Assembly: GCF_002205895.1 (NCBI RefSeq)
Contig: NZ_NJDE01000004.1
Coordinates: forward strand, 124,001-188,000
Length of the DNA stretch: 64,000 nt
Source of the DNA: Saccharibacillus sp. O23
GTDB lineage: Bacteria > Bacillota > Bacilli > Paenibacillales > Paenibacillaceae
Direction of reading: 5' to 3'
This document shows positions 1-7,285 of this stretch, one piece after another. Under the pieces are notes generated by a model. The model saw only the letters and a list, made by a program, of their open reading frames with translations, was not told the origin of the DNA and searched no databases. Made by a program: the position numbers and the translations under genes. Numbering within the stretch: the stretch's first letter is position 1; every line of letters begins with the position of its first letter.

Positions 1-304
1 GGAACAAGCTGAGCTGCGTCATCGTCTGCGCCAATCCGCACAGCGCGGAACCGATCAGGAAGATGATCAATCCGAACACGAAGAAACGTTTGCGCCCGTA
101 CATGTCGGAGAGTTTGCCGAAGATCGGCATCCCGGCCATAGTCGCCACCATATAAGCGGACGTGACCCAGACGAATTGGCTTAATCCGCCGAGATCGGAG
201 ACGATCGTCCCCATCGCGGTCGCGACGATCGTATTGTCCATCGCCGCCATCAAGATGCTCAGCAGCAGCCCGGCTACGACCCATTTGGTATTTGCCGTAT
301 TCAT
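1..304 (-). CDS. MFS drug exporter, DHA2 type (5' part only)
   Basis: The reverse strand from 304 encodes the first about 101 residues of a membrane exporter; the rest lies outside the window. TM1 ends in a DNTIVATA motif, which is the D1 signature of 14-TM DHA2 drug:H+ antiporters (QacA/EmrB type). The loop between TM2 and TM3 carries GKLSDMYGRKRFF, the MFS motif A. The family exports cationic or amphipathic drugs across the cytoplasmic membrane; the substrate cannot be read from this piece. The ATG at 304 has only a modest AAAAAGG ribosome binding site 13 bases upstream. No adjacent MarR or TetR regulator is visible on the window side. Confidence 0.85.
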   Translation of the reverse strand, partial: MNTANTKWVVAGLLLSILMAAMDNTIVATAMGTIVSDLGGLSQFVWVTSAYMVATMAGMPIFGKLSDMYGRKRFFVFGLIIFLIGSALCGLAQTMTQLSLF

Positions 305-391
305 TTGTTTGCACCAGCCTTTTTCGTTATGTGTTGAAATCCGCTACTAGCCGTAACCCAGGATGCAGGCGGTTCAAGCAAATCTTTTACA

Positions 392-420
392 AGCGTAAAT
401 GACTCGTCGGTCAGTGTCAA
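392..420 (-). promoter_or_regulatory. Candidate promoter of the MFS exporter
   Basis: On the reverse strand a TTGACA (-35) at 420-415 is followed after 17 bases by TACGCT (-10) at 397-392. This would give a 5' leader of about 80 bases before the ATG at 304. The -35 is perfect and the -10 is weak. Confidence 0.4.
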
Positions 421-510
421 GCAGAATTTTATGTCAATACAGGCATACCGATGACGAATTTGCTTTTTTATCGTCTCTGATCCGACACTTTTGATTTGGG
501 CGCATTCGCG

Positions 511-516
511 TATAAT
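511..516 (+). promoter_or_regulatory. Candidate -10 box for the small membrane protein genes
   Basis: A perfect TATAAT lies 50 bases before the ATG at 566. No convincing -35 at normal spacing is visible; a TTGATT sits only 14 bases upstream. Confidence 0.3.
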
Positions 517-565
517 GGAAAAAACAAGCCGATGCTTGCTATCTTTCACCTATTGGAGGCTTATC

Positions 566-943
566 ATGTTCTCTGTCGAACCGCGTCTACCTCCGGAAAA
601 GTCTTCGTCTGCGCATTCAAGAACCAGATTTGACTCTGCGCACGAAGCCGTCGCCTTGATCGCGCTGGCTTTCGGACTGCTCGCTTGCATCTTGCTCATT
701 GGCATTTGGCTGGAGAGAAACGAAACCCTTGCCGATCCCGATGATTGGCTGGCAAAAGCCGCTTTCGATTTTTTGATTATGCCTCTCTTGACGATCGGCG
801 ATGTCGTTTTTGCCGCTTTGGGACTCGCTTTCTCTCTTGCCGTCGTTAAGTATCCCGACACGCGTCTTATTTCGATCATCGGTATCTGCTCCAGCTCGCT
901 TGCTTTGGCGGGATTGTTCGTCAGTTATCTCTCTTGGATGTAA
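566..943 (+). CDS. Small membrane protein A (125 aa), hypothetical
   Basis: Family not recognised. After a polar N-terminus of about 30 residues there are three hydrophobic segments: about 32-50 (VALIALAFGLLACILLIGIW), about 70-95 and about 103-122. It is therefore probably an integral membrane protein. The ATG at 566 is chosen because TTGGAGG precedes it by six bases; a longer reading from 491 lacks a ribosome binding site. The C-terminal half, LAFSLAVVKYPDTR followed by a hydrophobic helix, resembles that of the next gene, which starts 20 bases downstream. The two are probably a tandem duplication transcribed together. Confidence 0.6.
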   Translation: MFSVEPRLPPEKSSSAHSRTRFDSAHEAVALIALAFGLLACILLIGIWLERNETLADPDDWLAKAAFDFLIMPLLTIGDVVFAALGLAFSLAVVKYPDTRLISIIGICSSSLALAGLFVSYLSWM

Positions 944-963
944 TCTTTTACATAGAAGGCGGA

Positions 964-1347
964 ATGATTTTCGTGAAACCGACAGATCTTGAAGTTCGCG
1001 GTCGTTCTTTGTACTCTGAAGAGGAGGCCCGGCCGCCGCGGCGGGGAAGGGCCGCTTTGTCGCCGTTGGCCGACTTGGGCGCCGTGTTCGGACTGTTAAG
1101 CCTTGCTGCTCCTTTAATCTTTCTTGCGCTTCTTGTCTCCGTCGAAAAAGGTCGTCTGCCGGGCGAGGCGCTGCTTTTGTTTTGCCCTATCCCTTTCTTC
1201 AATCTCGTCCCGATCCTGCTCGCATTCGCTTTTTCGCTGGCGAAAATTCACGAAACCGGCAGCAGAGCGGCGGCAGTCGTCGGCCTCATCTCCTCTTTGT
1301 CGAGTCTGGGCGGGTCGATCGGCTGTTTCTTGTATACGTTCCGGTAA
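964..1347 (+). CDS. Small membrane protein B (127 aa), paralogue of the preceding gene
   Basis: Hypothetical membrane protein with three hydrophobic segments: about 44-63, about 75-93 and about 103-124. The basic, proline-rich N-terminus RPPRRGR precedes TM1. The stretch LAFAFSLAKIHETGSR aligns by eye with LAFSLAVVKYPDTR of the upstream protein at the same position relative to the last helix. The ATG at 964 follows AGAAGGCGG; an in-frame ATG at 934 lies inside the upstream gene. It is probably co-transcribed with gene A. No function can be assigned. Confidence 0.6.
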   Translation: MIFVKPTDLEVRGRSLYSEEEARPPRRGRAALSPLADLGAVFGLLSLAAPLIFLALLVSVEKGRLPGEALLLFCPIPFFNLVPILLAFAFSLAKIHETGSRAAAVVGLISSLSSLGGSIGCFLYTFR

Positions 1348-1435
1348 AAACAAGAAGAGCCTTTAACGAACGAAGAGAGTCGCTGTGTCCAGTCCGATTT
1401 TTTGGCCGATAGCTTGGAGTAGGAGTGAATGAATA

Positions 1436-2068
1436 ATGAATACGACTTTAGAAAACGCCTGGTTTGCTTCCGAAGAACACAGGGCAAACTATATTCGACT
1501 TTTGCAAAGATTTAATGCTTGCGACAATCCGCGATATGCGGCGGCTTGTTACGTTACTGCCTGTCCCGAAATTTACGACAGAGTCGACTGGAGCGAGTCC
1601 GAAACGCCGATCGGATGGTGCTGGGGCGAATGGATCGGAGAAGACGACTACGACGAACAGGGTTATCACCCCGAATCCGAAATCGTCGGACAGCTTCCCG
1701 TTTCCTATCAAGGATTGGTTAGGTCGACGGTTGAATGGTTTACGGACAGTTCTCACTGCCTCGACTCGATGAGCCGGCTTGATCATGCTGATGACGAAAC
1801 GCATAAACTATTCTTGCAATCGTTGCAGCTGCGAGCAGGACAAATCACGGATAATCTTAGAACCGGGATATACCCCTATCATATCCGTCACGATTTAAGA
1901 CAGAGCGATTATTTTTACAATGAAAAGTATACCGAATTTCACGAGCATGATTTTGAATCTATTATCGTAAGAGTTTCGGAAGAACCCGAAGCTTTTTATT
2001 TAACCGAAGACGATAAAAAATATTATTCCGCGAAAGAGCTTGAAGCGATCGAGCGAATCAGCAAGTAA
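1436..2068 (+). CDS. Acidic hypothetical protein (210 aa)
   Basis: No recognised domain. It is a soluble protein rich in Asp, Glu, Tyr and Trp with no signal peptide or membrane segment. Aromatic clusters such as GWCWGEWIGEDDYDE (about 60-74) and a His/Tyr-rich C-terminal half stand out. AGGAGT ends ten bases before the ATG. Codon use drifts to A+T-rich codons near the 3' end. It is followed by a strong terminator and has its own upstream gap, so it appears to be a single-gene unit. It could be an immunity or adaptor protein, but nothing in the sequence proves this. Confidence 0.55.
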   Translation: MNTTLENAWFASEEHRANYIRLLQRFNACDNPRYAAACYVTACPEIYDRVDWSESETPIGWCWGEWIGEDDYDEQGYHPESEIVGQLPVSYQGLVRSTVEWFTDSSHCLDSMSRLDHADDETHKLFLQSLQLRAGQITDNLRTGIYPYHIRHDLRQSDYFYNEKYTEFHEHDFESIIVRVSEEPEAFYLTEDDKKYYSAKELEAIERISK

Positions 2069-2125
2069 GATAAGGTCTGAAATCCGGAGCCTGCTTCGGC
2101 GTACTTTCGGATGGAACGCCGAATA

Positions 2126-2154
2126 AACCCGACTCTCCTGACGGAGGTCGGGTT
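2126..2154 (-). terminator. Hairpin, probable terminator of the glycoside hydrolase gene
   Basis: AACCCGAC and GTCGGGTT form an 8-bp stem around a 13-base loop. On the reverse strand it is followed by TTATT and lies about 80 bases past the stop codon at 2236. Confidence 0.5.
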
Positions 2155-2167
2155 CATGGATACGATG

Positions 2168-2193
2168 AGGAGCCTTTTAACAGGCTCCTTTTT
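2168..2193 (+). terminator. Rho-independent terminator of the 1436-2068 gene
   Basis: AGGAGCCT and AGGCTCCT form a stem with a 6-base loop followed by TTTTT. Confidence 0.8.
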
Positions 2194-2235
2194 CCGTTCG
2201 TTTAACGTGCCCGTTTATTCCGCGTCATGCGGCCT

Positions 2236-5200
2236 TCATTCTCCGGCGACCGCTTCGATCTCCACCCCGTCGATAAACGCCGTGTTGTCGCCGCTCGTCG
2301 AGGTCGCGACGAACCGGACTTCATGTTCGCCCGCCGCTACCGCGAAAGGTTCGGTTTGCAGCGGCTCGAACGCGGCCGAAGCCGGCTGGAACGATCCGAC
2401 TTTGGCCGTGCCTACATACAAGTCGAATTTCTGAATGCCCGCGTACCCCGGGCGCTGCGAAGCTTGGAACGAGATCCGGTACGTGCCGGCCGCGAAGTTC
2501 GTTTTCTGTCCGAAGACTCCGCTTCCCGACGAATCGGTCTTCAGATAAGCGGTCTGGGAACCGTCCGGCGCATCCGGCGCATAAAACGGCTTGCCGTTGC
2601 GTTGGATGCCGGAATGGTTGTCGAACGCCCAACCGTCGGCCGTAAAGCCGAAACGCGCTCCCGTCACGACCGGCGTTTCGAAGCCGGAATTGCTCAGTTC
2701 CGCTCCGCCGACCGGCGTGCCCGGCAGTTCTCGGTCCGTCGGCGCGATCGCTACGGTATCGATAAACGCGGCGTTATCGCCGGTCTTCTTGGTCGCGACG
2801 AACCGGATGAGGTGTTTGCCTTCGGCCGCTTCGAACGCGTCCGTGTTATACGCGGCGTACGTGCTGCTTGCGATATTGTACGAACCGATCTTCGCATTAT
2901 CGAACCATACGTCGAACGTCTGGTCGCCGTAGCCCGCCCGTTTGGCGGCTTGGAACGTCAATTCGTAACGCCCGGCCGGGAAATAGACCGATTGGCTGAA
3001 CTCGCCCGCGACGCCGTTCGTCGTCTTGAGATAACCGCTCTGCTTGCCTTCCGGCGCGGGCGACGGTTGGAACGGGCTGGTATTCGCCTGCACGCCCGAT
3101 TCGGTCTTGAACGACCAGCCGTTATTCATCGGCCCGCCGGAAGCGCCCGTCGTTCCCGGACGTTCGAAGCCCGCGTTGATGACGGTTACGACCGGATACG
3201 AAGCCGGAACGGCGGAACTGACGTAACCCCGTTTCTCGAAGCCCGGAGCCGGGTCGCCGCCGAACGTCGCGTCGCTTATCGTCGCGCCTCCGGTCAGCGT
3301 TTTGTACACGAAACGTCCGTCCGCGCCGTAAGCGACGCTTTTCGTTCCGCTGAACGCGATCGTATCGCCTTCGTAGCCCGCGAACGCGTAACCGTCCGGT
3401 CCGGAAGCCATGCTTCTCGTGCGGTAGAACGAAGACGAGACCGCCGAATCTTGCAGCCCGGACGCGAAAGCTTTCGCTTTGAGCGTCAAAGTCGTCGCTT
3501 CGGGAAGCAGGATCGGTCCGTTATACAGCGAAGACGAAGCCGTCGGCTCGCTGCCGTCGGTCGTGTAACGGATCTGAGCGTTCGGCGTCGCGCTTTGCAG
3601 GCGCACCGCTTCCGCCGACGGATAGAGGCCGTGTTTCAAGCTGAAGCTCGGCGCTTCCGCGCGGCCGCTTTCTTTTTTCGGCGTGACTTTAACCAGCGCG
3701 ATGCCGTAAGCGTCGGGATCATTCGTGCTCTGCGCGCGAACCGCGACCCATTTCTCGGTATCGATCGAAGGCGCCGTGTAGACGCCGGACGCGTTGATCG
3801 TACCGGCGTTCTGGCCCAGCACGCTCCAAGTCACGCCTCCGCTGCCGTCGATCACGTTCGCGCCGAGCGTCACGCTCTCTCCGCCCGCCACGTAAGGATC
3901 GACCGGCGTAACGGCAACCTGCGCCTGCGGCGCTTCGGTCGTGTAGACCGCGAACGAATAATCCGAATCCGTCGCGGGATCGACGAACGAGCTTCCGGCT
4001 TGGAAAGTGCCCGAGACGCCCGGCACGATCGCGTTGCCTTCGAGCGGCACTCCGTCGGTATATTCGTGTTTATAGAATGTTTTGTTCACCGACGTATCGC
4101 CGAAATCGAACGTCAGCTCTTTGGCTTCGCCGCCTTTGCTCTCGACGAGCACCGCGTAATCGCCGTCCGCGGTCTTGAACGCCGCCGCGCGCACGTCGTC
4201 CGCGTCGGTCTTCGCCGCGATGACCGTGCTGTGCTCGGGCACGTAGCGGCTGAGCAGCGAAGCGGCATAGAACGTCCGGTTCGGCTTCAGACCGAACACG
4301 TTCGAGTCCCACATCGTATAAGCGCCGTTGACGTCGCCCAGCGGATCGGTCGTCCACGTCCCCGTCATCTGCCAGACCAGCGCGGAGCTGGCTCCGGAAT
4401 CGGCCGCTTGAATCACGTTGTTCGCGAAGCCCGCGTCCCAACCGCTGATATCGTCGTAACGCCAGCCGAACTCCGTCAGATGCACCGGTTTGCCGCCGGC
4501 GACGTCCGTGCGCAGCTTGATCGCGTCGTCCAACGTGTCGTATCCCGCGCCGTAGACGTGGAAACTGTACGCGTCGAAATGTTCTCCCGCGTTCTGCTCC
4601 ATATAAGCCGTCCACGCCGGCGCGTCGACTTCTTCCGGTCCCCAGATCTGAATCCGGTCGCGCAGGCCGTCCTGCTCGAGCTGCTGGCTGACTTTGGTCG
4701 CCATCTGCGCGTAATACGCTTTCTGGTCGCCGGGCGCTTCGAAATCCCAACTTCCGTTCGGCTCGTTGTAAAACGTTAAGTATTTGACGTTATCGTAACC
4801 GCGTTCGTCCAGCAGTTCGCTCAGCAGCGCGGACGCGGAACGCCCGTAAGCGTCGAGATCGGCCGGCGCGCTCGTCGTCGGCTCCTGTCCGGGAATGCCG
4901 AACCAAGCCTGAGCTTGGCTGCCGACTTTCCAACCGAAATTCAGTTCCACTTCGGTTCCCGCTTCCTTGAAGGCGTCAAGATACGCGTAAACGGCTTGCA
5001 TCTCTTCGCTTTCCCAATCGTACTGCCCTTTTTGCGGCTCCATCCAGTCGATCTGGAACCAGACCCTCGCTACTTTGGGCTGGGCCGTCAAGATTCTTTT
5101 GCGGTCCACTTCCCAATGCGCGTCCGAATAGCCGTAACTAAGAGTCTTGGCCATCAGCGATTGCGGCATCAAATTGACGCCGACGCCCAGAAAATCTTGG

Positions 5201-5358
5201 CTGATCACCTGACCGGCATCGATTTCGATCGTTCTCGCGGAAGCTGCCGAAACGGCGTCGGGCCGAGCCCATACGGGAAAGGCAAGGGATAAGCCGAGCA
5301 GCGCAATCAGCGACGAACGTCCGGTCCGGCGAAGCCGGGAATGCTTTCTTTTCTGCAT
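2236..5358 (-). CDS. Secreted modular glycoside hydrolase (clan GH-A type)
   Basis: This is a 1040-residue extracellular polysaccharide-degrading enzyme. A signal peptide (RRTGRSSLIALLGLSLAFPVW, about 11-30) ends near VSAAS-A at 37-41. Residues about 42-430 look like a (beta/alpha)8 GH-A catalytic domain (GH5/GH39-like). The probable acid/base is Glu199 in FYNEPNG and the nucleophile Glu296 in LTEFGW. An Ig-like module follows (about 485-560), then a chitobiase-C-terminal-like module (about 575-650, YTTDGSEPT). The C-terminus is a tandem pair of about 150-residue carbohydrate-binding-like modules. The start at 5358 follows AGGAGAGAGA; a reading from 5418 adds a non-secretory extension. The substrate is unknown. 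A perfect cre site upstream indicates catabolite repression. Confidence 0.85.
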   Translation of the reverse strand: MQKRKHSRLRRTGRSSLIALLGLSLAFPVWARPDAVSAASARTIEIDAGQVISQDFLGVGVNLMPQSLMAKTLSYGYSDAHWEVDRKRILTAQPKVARVWFQIDWMEPQKGQYDWESEEMQAVYAYLDAFKEAGTEVELNFGWKVGSQAQAWFGIPGQEPTTSAPADLDAYGRSASALLSELLDERGYDNVKYLTFYNEPNGSWDFEAPGDQKAYYAQMATKVSQQLEQDGLRDRIQIWGPEEVDAPAWTAYMEQNAGEHFDAYSFHVYGAGYDTLDDAIKLRTDVAGGKPVHLTEFGWRYDDISGWDAGFANNVIQAADSGASSALVWQMTGTWTTDPLGDVNGAYTMWDSNVFGLKPNRTFYAASLLSRYVPEHSTVIAAKTDADDVRAAAFKTADGDYAVLVESKGGEAKELTFDFGDTSVNKTFYKHEYTDGVPLEGNAIVPGVSGTFQAGSSFVDPATDSDYSFAVYTTEAPQAQVAVTPVDPYVAGGESVTLGANVIDGSGGVTWSVLGQNAGTINASGVYTAPSIDTEKWVAVRAQSTNDPDAYGIALVKVTPKKESGRAEAPSFSLKHGLYPSAEAVRLQSATPNAQIRYTTDGSEPTASSSLYNGPILLPEATTLTLKAKAFASGLQDSAVSSSFYRTRSMASGPDGYAFAGYEGDTIAFSGTKSVAYGADGRFVYKTLTGGATISDATFGGDPAPGFEKRGYVSSAVPASYPVVTVINAGFERPGTTGASGGPMNNGWSFKTESGVQANTSPFQPSPAPEGKQSGYLKTTNGVAGEFSQSVYFPAGRYELTFQAAKRAGYGDQTFDVWFDNAKIGSYNIASSTYAAYNTDAFEAAEGKHLIRFVATKKTGDNAAFIDTVAIAPTDRELPGTPVGGAELSNSGFETPVVTGARFGFTADGWAFDNHSGIQRNGKPFYAPDAPDGSQTAYLKTDSSGSGVFGQKTNFAAGTYRISFQASQRPGYAGIQKFDLYVGTAKVGSFQPASAAFEPLQTEPFAVAAGEHEVRFVATSTSGDNTAFIDGVEIEAVAGE
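2239..3180 (-). repeat. Tandem carbohydrate-binding-like modules in the hydrolase
   Basis: Two homologous protein modules occupy the last about 310 residues. Each begins with a N-x-GFE motif and a Gly-rich loop. Each has a conserved core of FPAGRYELTFQAA or FAAGTYRISFQAS, then DVWFDNAKIGS or DLYVGTAKVGS, and ends in VRFVAT--SGDNTAFIDGVEI. They are diverged at DNA level, so this is an old domain duplication. Confidence 0.75.
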
Positions 5359-5432
5359 ATTCTCTCTCCTTTTTCGATCGGTTTCTTGGGCATGATAACA
5401 TATTTTCTCCTTTCGCATTTAAGGTATCAGAA

Positions 5433-5446
5433 TGTAAGCGTTATCA
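5433..5446 (-). promoter_or_regulatory. cre site (CcpA operator) upstream of the glycoside hydrolase
   Basis: TGTAAGCGTTATCA is a perfect match to the cre consensus TGWAANCGNTNWCA. It lies 75 bases before the start codon at 5358, where CcpA would block transcription initiation or elongation when glucose is present. Confidence 0.75.
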
Positions 5447-5499
5447 ACTTGAAAGATACGCCGATTTACTTGAAAAAAATGGAGATCGGAAAAACAGCA

Positions 5500-5537
5500 A
5501 AAAGCGGCCGCGAACTTTCGAGTTCGCAGCCGCTTCG
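5500..5537 (-). terminator. Terminator of the SDR-like gene
   Basis: A stem of about 14 bp (AAGCGGC and GCGAACT arms with one internal mismatch) is capped by a four-base loop. On the reverse strand it is followed by TTTTTGCTGTTTTT, just past the stop at 5555. Confidence 0.8.
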
Positions 5538-5554
5538 AATTCATTCGACGCCTT

Positions 5555-6343
5555 TTACAGCGCTTTGACGCTGCCTCCGTCGACCAGAATCGCTTGACCG
5601 GTCGCGTACGTATTGGCAAAAGAAGCGTAAAAAGCGGCGATTCGGCCGAATTCGTCGGGCTGTCCCAACCGGCCCAGCGGAATCTGCTTTTCGTTGTCCG
5701 CGCGTATTTCTTCGGCAGATTGTCCGGTCTTCCGGGCACGACCTTCGTCCAGTTCGCGAATCCGATCGGTCAAGATCCGGCCCGGCGCGACCGTATTGAT
5801 CAGAATCCCGTCCGGAGCAAGCTCCGTCGCCAGCGTCTTCGTCAGCGCATTGACGCCCGCGCGCAGCACGTTGGACAAGATCAATCCGTCGATCGGCTGC
5901 TTGATCGAAGTCGACGTCAGGTTGACGATCCGGCCGCCGCCGGCTTTGCGCATATGCGGAAGCGCCTCGCGAATCATTCGGATCGTGCTTAACAGGTTCA
6001 GCTCGAACGCTTTCTGCCAATCTTCGTCCGTCATCTCGTCGAAACGTCCTCCCGGCGGACCGCCGGCGTTGCAGATCAGCACGTCCAAGCCGCCGAAGCG
6101 CTCTGCGGCTTCTTCGATCGCGCGGCGAATCTCTTCTTCCTTGCTCGCGTCCATGACCGCCGTCGCGACTTCGGCGCCCGTCGCTTCCCCGATCGCCCGC
6201 TTGGCTTCGGACAGATGTTCCGCGCTGCGGCTCGCGATCGTCACGTTCGCTCCTTCTTTGGCCAATTCGAGCGCGGTCGCGCGTCCCAGCCCTTTGCTTC
6301 CGGCAGCCACAAAAGCCGATTTCCCTTTCAATCCCAGATCCAT
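5555..6343 (-). CDS. SDR-fold protein lacking the catalytic Tyr/Lys
   Basis: A 262-residue Rossmann-fold protein of the short-chain dehydrogenase superfamily, annotated in relatives as a 3-oxoacyl-ACP-reductase-like protein. The NAD(P)-binding turn is altered to AAGSKGLGRA (13-22), and NAGG is present at 92-95. Where classical SDRs carry YxxxK this protein has SNVLR (157-161), so the catalytic Tyr and Lys are replaced by Ser and Arg; the upstream Ser (STS, about 144-146) remains. A known SDR subgroup shows this atypical tetrad, so it may bind dinucleotide or catalyse by another route. The ATG at 6343 follows AAGGAAGGG. It is divergent from an XRE-cupin regulator that may control it. Confidence 0.8.
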   Translation of the reverse strand: MDLGLKGKSAFVAAGSKGLGRATALELAKEGANVTIASRSAEHLSEAKRAIGEATGAEVATAVMDASKEEEIRRAIEEAAERFGGLDVLICNAGGPPGGRFDEMTDEDWQKAFELNLLSTIRMIREALPHMRKAGGGRIVNLTSTSIKQPIDGLILSNVLRAGVNALTKTLATELAPDGILINTVAPGRILTDRIRELDEGRARKTGQSAEEIRADNEKQIPLGRLGQPDEFGRIAAFYASFANTYATGQAILVDGGSVKAL

Positions 6344-6532
6344 GATCGAACCCTTCCTTTCCGTTCGCTTCTTTTTCATCCGTTTCTTTCTTTATTGTAT
6401 ACCCGTATTACGCTCGTCCTTCGCATTCGCCGATCCGAGACGACGATCCTCTGGCAAACAAGCAAGAAACTTGATAGGATAATGAAACAAAAGGTCAACT
6501 CATTCAATCCATACGCGAAAGGAGCGATGAAG

Positions 6533-7084
6533 ATGGAACTGGGTTCGAACATCCGGACCATCCGCAAACGCAAAGGAATCACCATCGCTTCGATCTGTGC
6601 GGCTACCGGTCTGTCCCAAGGCTTCATGAGCCAATTGGAAAACGACAAAACGTCTCCTTCAATCTCTACGCTGGAGCAAATCGCCGAGGCGCTTGACGTT
6701 CCGCTGACCTATCTCCTTCTTCGCAAAGAAGAACGCATGCAGGTGGTTCGCAAACAAGATCGCATCCCGACTTCTGCCGGGGCGCGGCATGTCGGTCTGT
6801 CGCATATCGGACGGACCCCGCATCTACGGATGACGCTCGCCGAATTGGCCCCCGGCGCGGCATCGGGAGAACTTCCTCATGCCCACGAAGGCGAAGAAAT
6901 TCACTTGGTCGTGCGCGGAACCGTCACGGCGCAGCAAGGCGAAGACGTCTACGAGCTCGGCGAAGGCGACACGTTCAGTTGGAACGCGGCCGTGCCTCAC
7001 CGGGTCTGGAACTCGGGCAGCGAGCCGGCCGTGATCTTGATCTCGGTATACACCGACAGTCCTCGCGAAGCGGAACCGATCTGA
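6533..7084 (+). CDS. XRE-family regulator with C-terminal cupin
   Basis: A 183-residue transcriptional regulator. An N-terminal helix-turn-helix (about 5-60, with LSQGFMSQLENDKTSPS) binds DNA, and a C-terminal cupin (about 95-175, HAHEGEEIHLVVRG and PHRVWN) should bind a small ligand. Members of this class typically control an adjacent metabolic gene; here the divergent SDR-like gene is 189 bases away. The ATG at 6533 is preferred over one six bases earlier because AAAGGAG then sits at normal spacing. The ligand is unknown. Confidence 0.85.
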   Translation: MELGSNIRTIRKRKGITIASICAATGLSQGFMSQLENDKTSPSISTLEQIAEALDVPLTYLLLRKEERMQVVRKQDRIPTSAGARHVGLSHIGRTPHLRMTLAELAPGAASGELPHAHEGEEIHLVVRGTVTAQQGEDVYELGEGDTFSWNAAVPHRVWNSGSEPAVILISVYTDSPREAEPI

Positions 7085-7114
7085 TTATTGACGACAGCAG
7101 CGAAGCATCCGACC

Positions 7115-7166
7115 GAAAAAGCCGTTCCGCAGCCGAAGATCGTTCGGGCGGGAACGGCTTTTTCTA
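7115..7166. terminator. Bidirectional terminator
   Basis: GAAAAAGCCGTTCC pairs with GGAACGGCTTTTTC (14 bp). T-runs follow on both strands. It serves the XRE-cupin gene on the plus strand and probably the DUF418 gene on the minus strand. Confidence 0.8.
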
Positions 7167-7285
7167 TTCGGACGATCAGCGCCGGCCGATCAGCAGCTGC
7201 TTGTCGCGAACGACGAGATGATAACCCCGTATTCCTGCTGATTCATTCCGGTCATCCTTTCTTCGTTATCGCGTCTGCGCGAACG

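Noticed and set aside
301-549. An 82-codon reverse ORF whose stop overlaps the MFS start codon (ATGA)
   Set aside because: The predicted promoter of the MFS gene lies inside it and it has no recognisable domain or ribosome binding site; the overlap is probably chance.
2227-4779. An 850-codon open frame on the plus strand
   Set aside because: It is antisense to the secreted hydrolase, is dominated by Arg, Ala and Val and has no ribosome binding site. It is the usual mirror frame of a G+C-rich gene.
5138-5401. Reverse-strand ORF of 87 codons overlapping the start of the secreted hydrolase, with AAAGGAG before its ATG
   Set aside because: Its sequence is only the shifted frame of the hydrolase signal peptide region. 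The ribosome binding site may belong to a short upstream reading, but no protein feature supports it.
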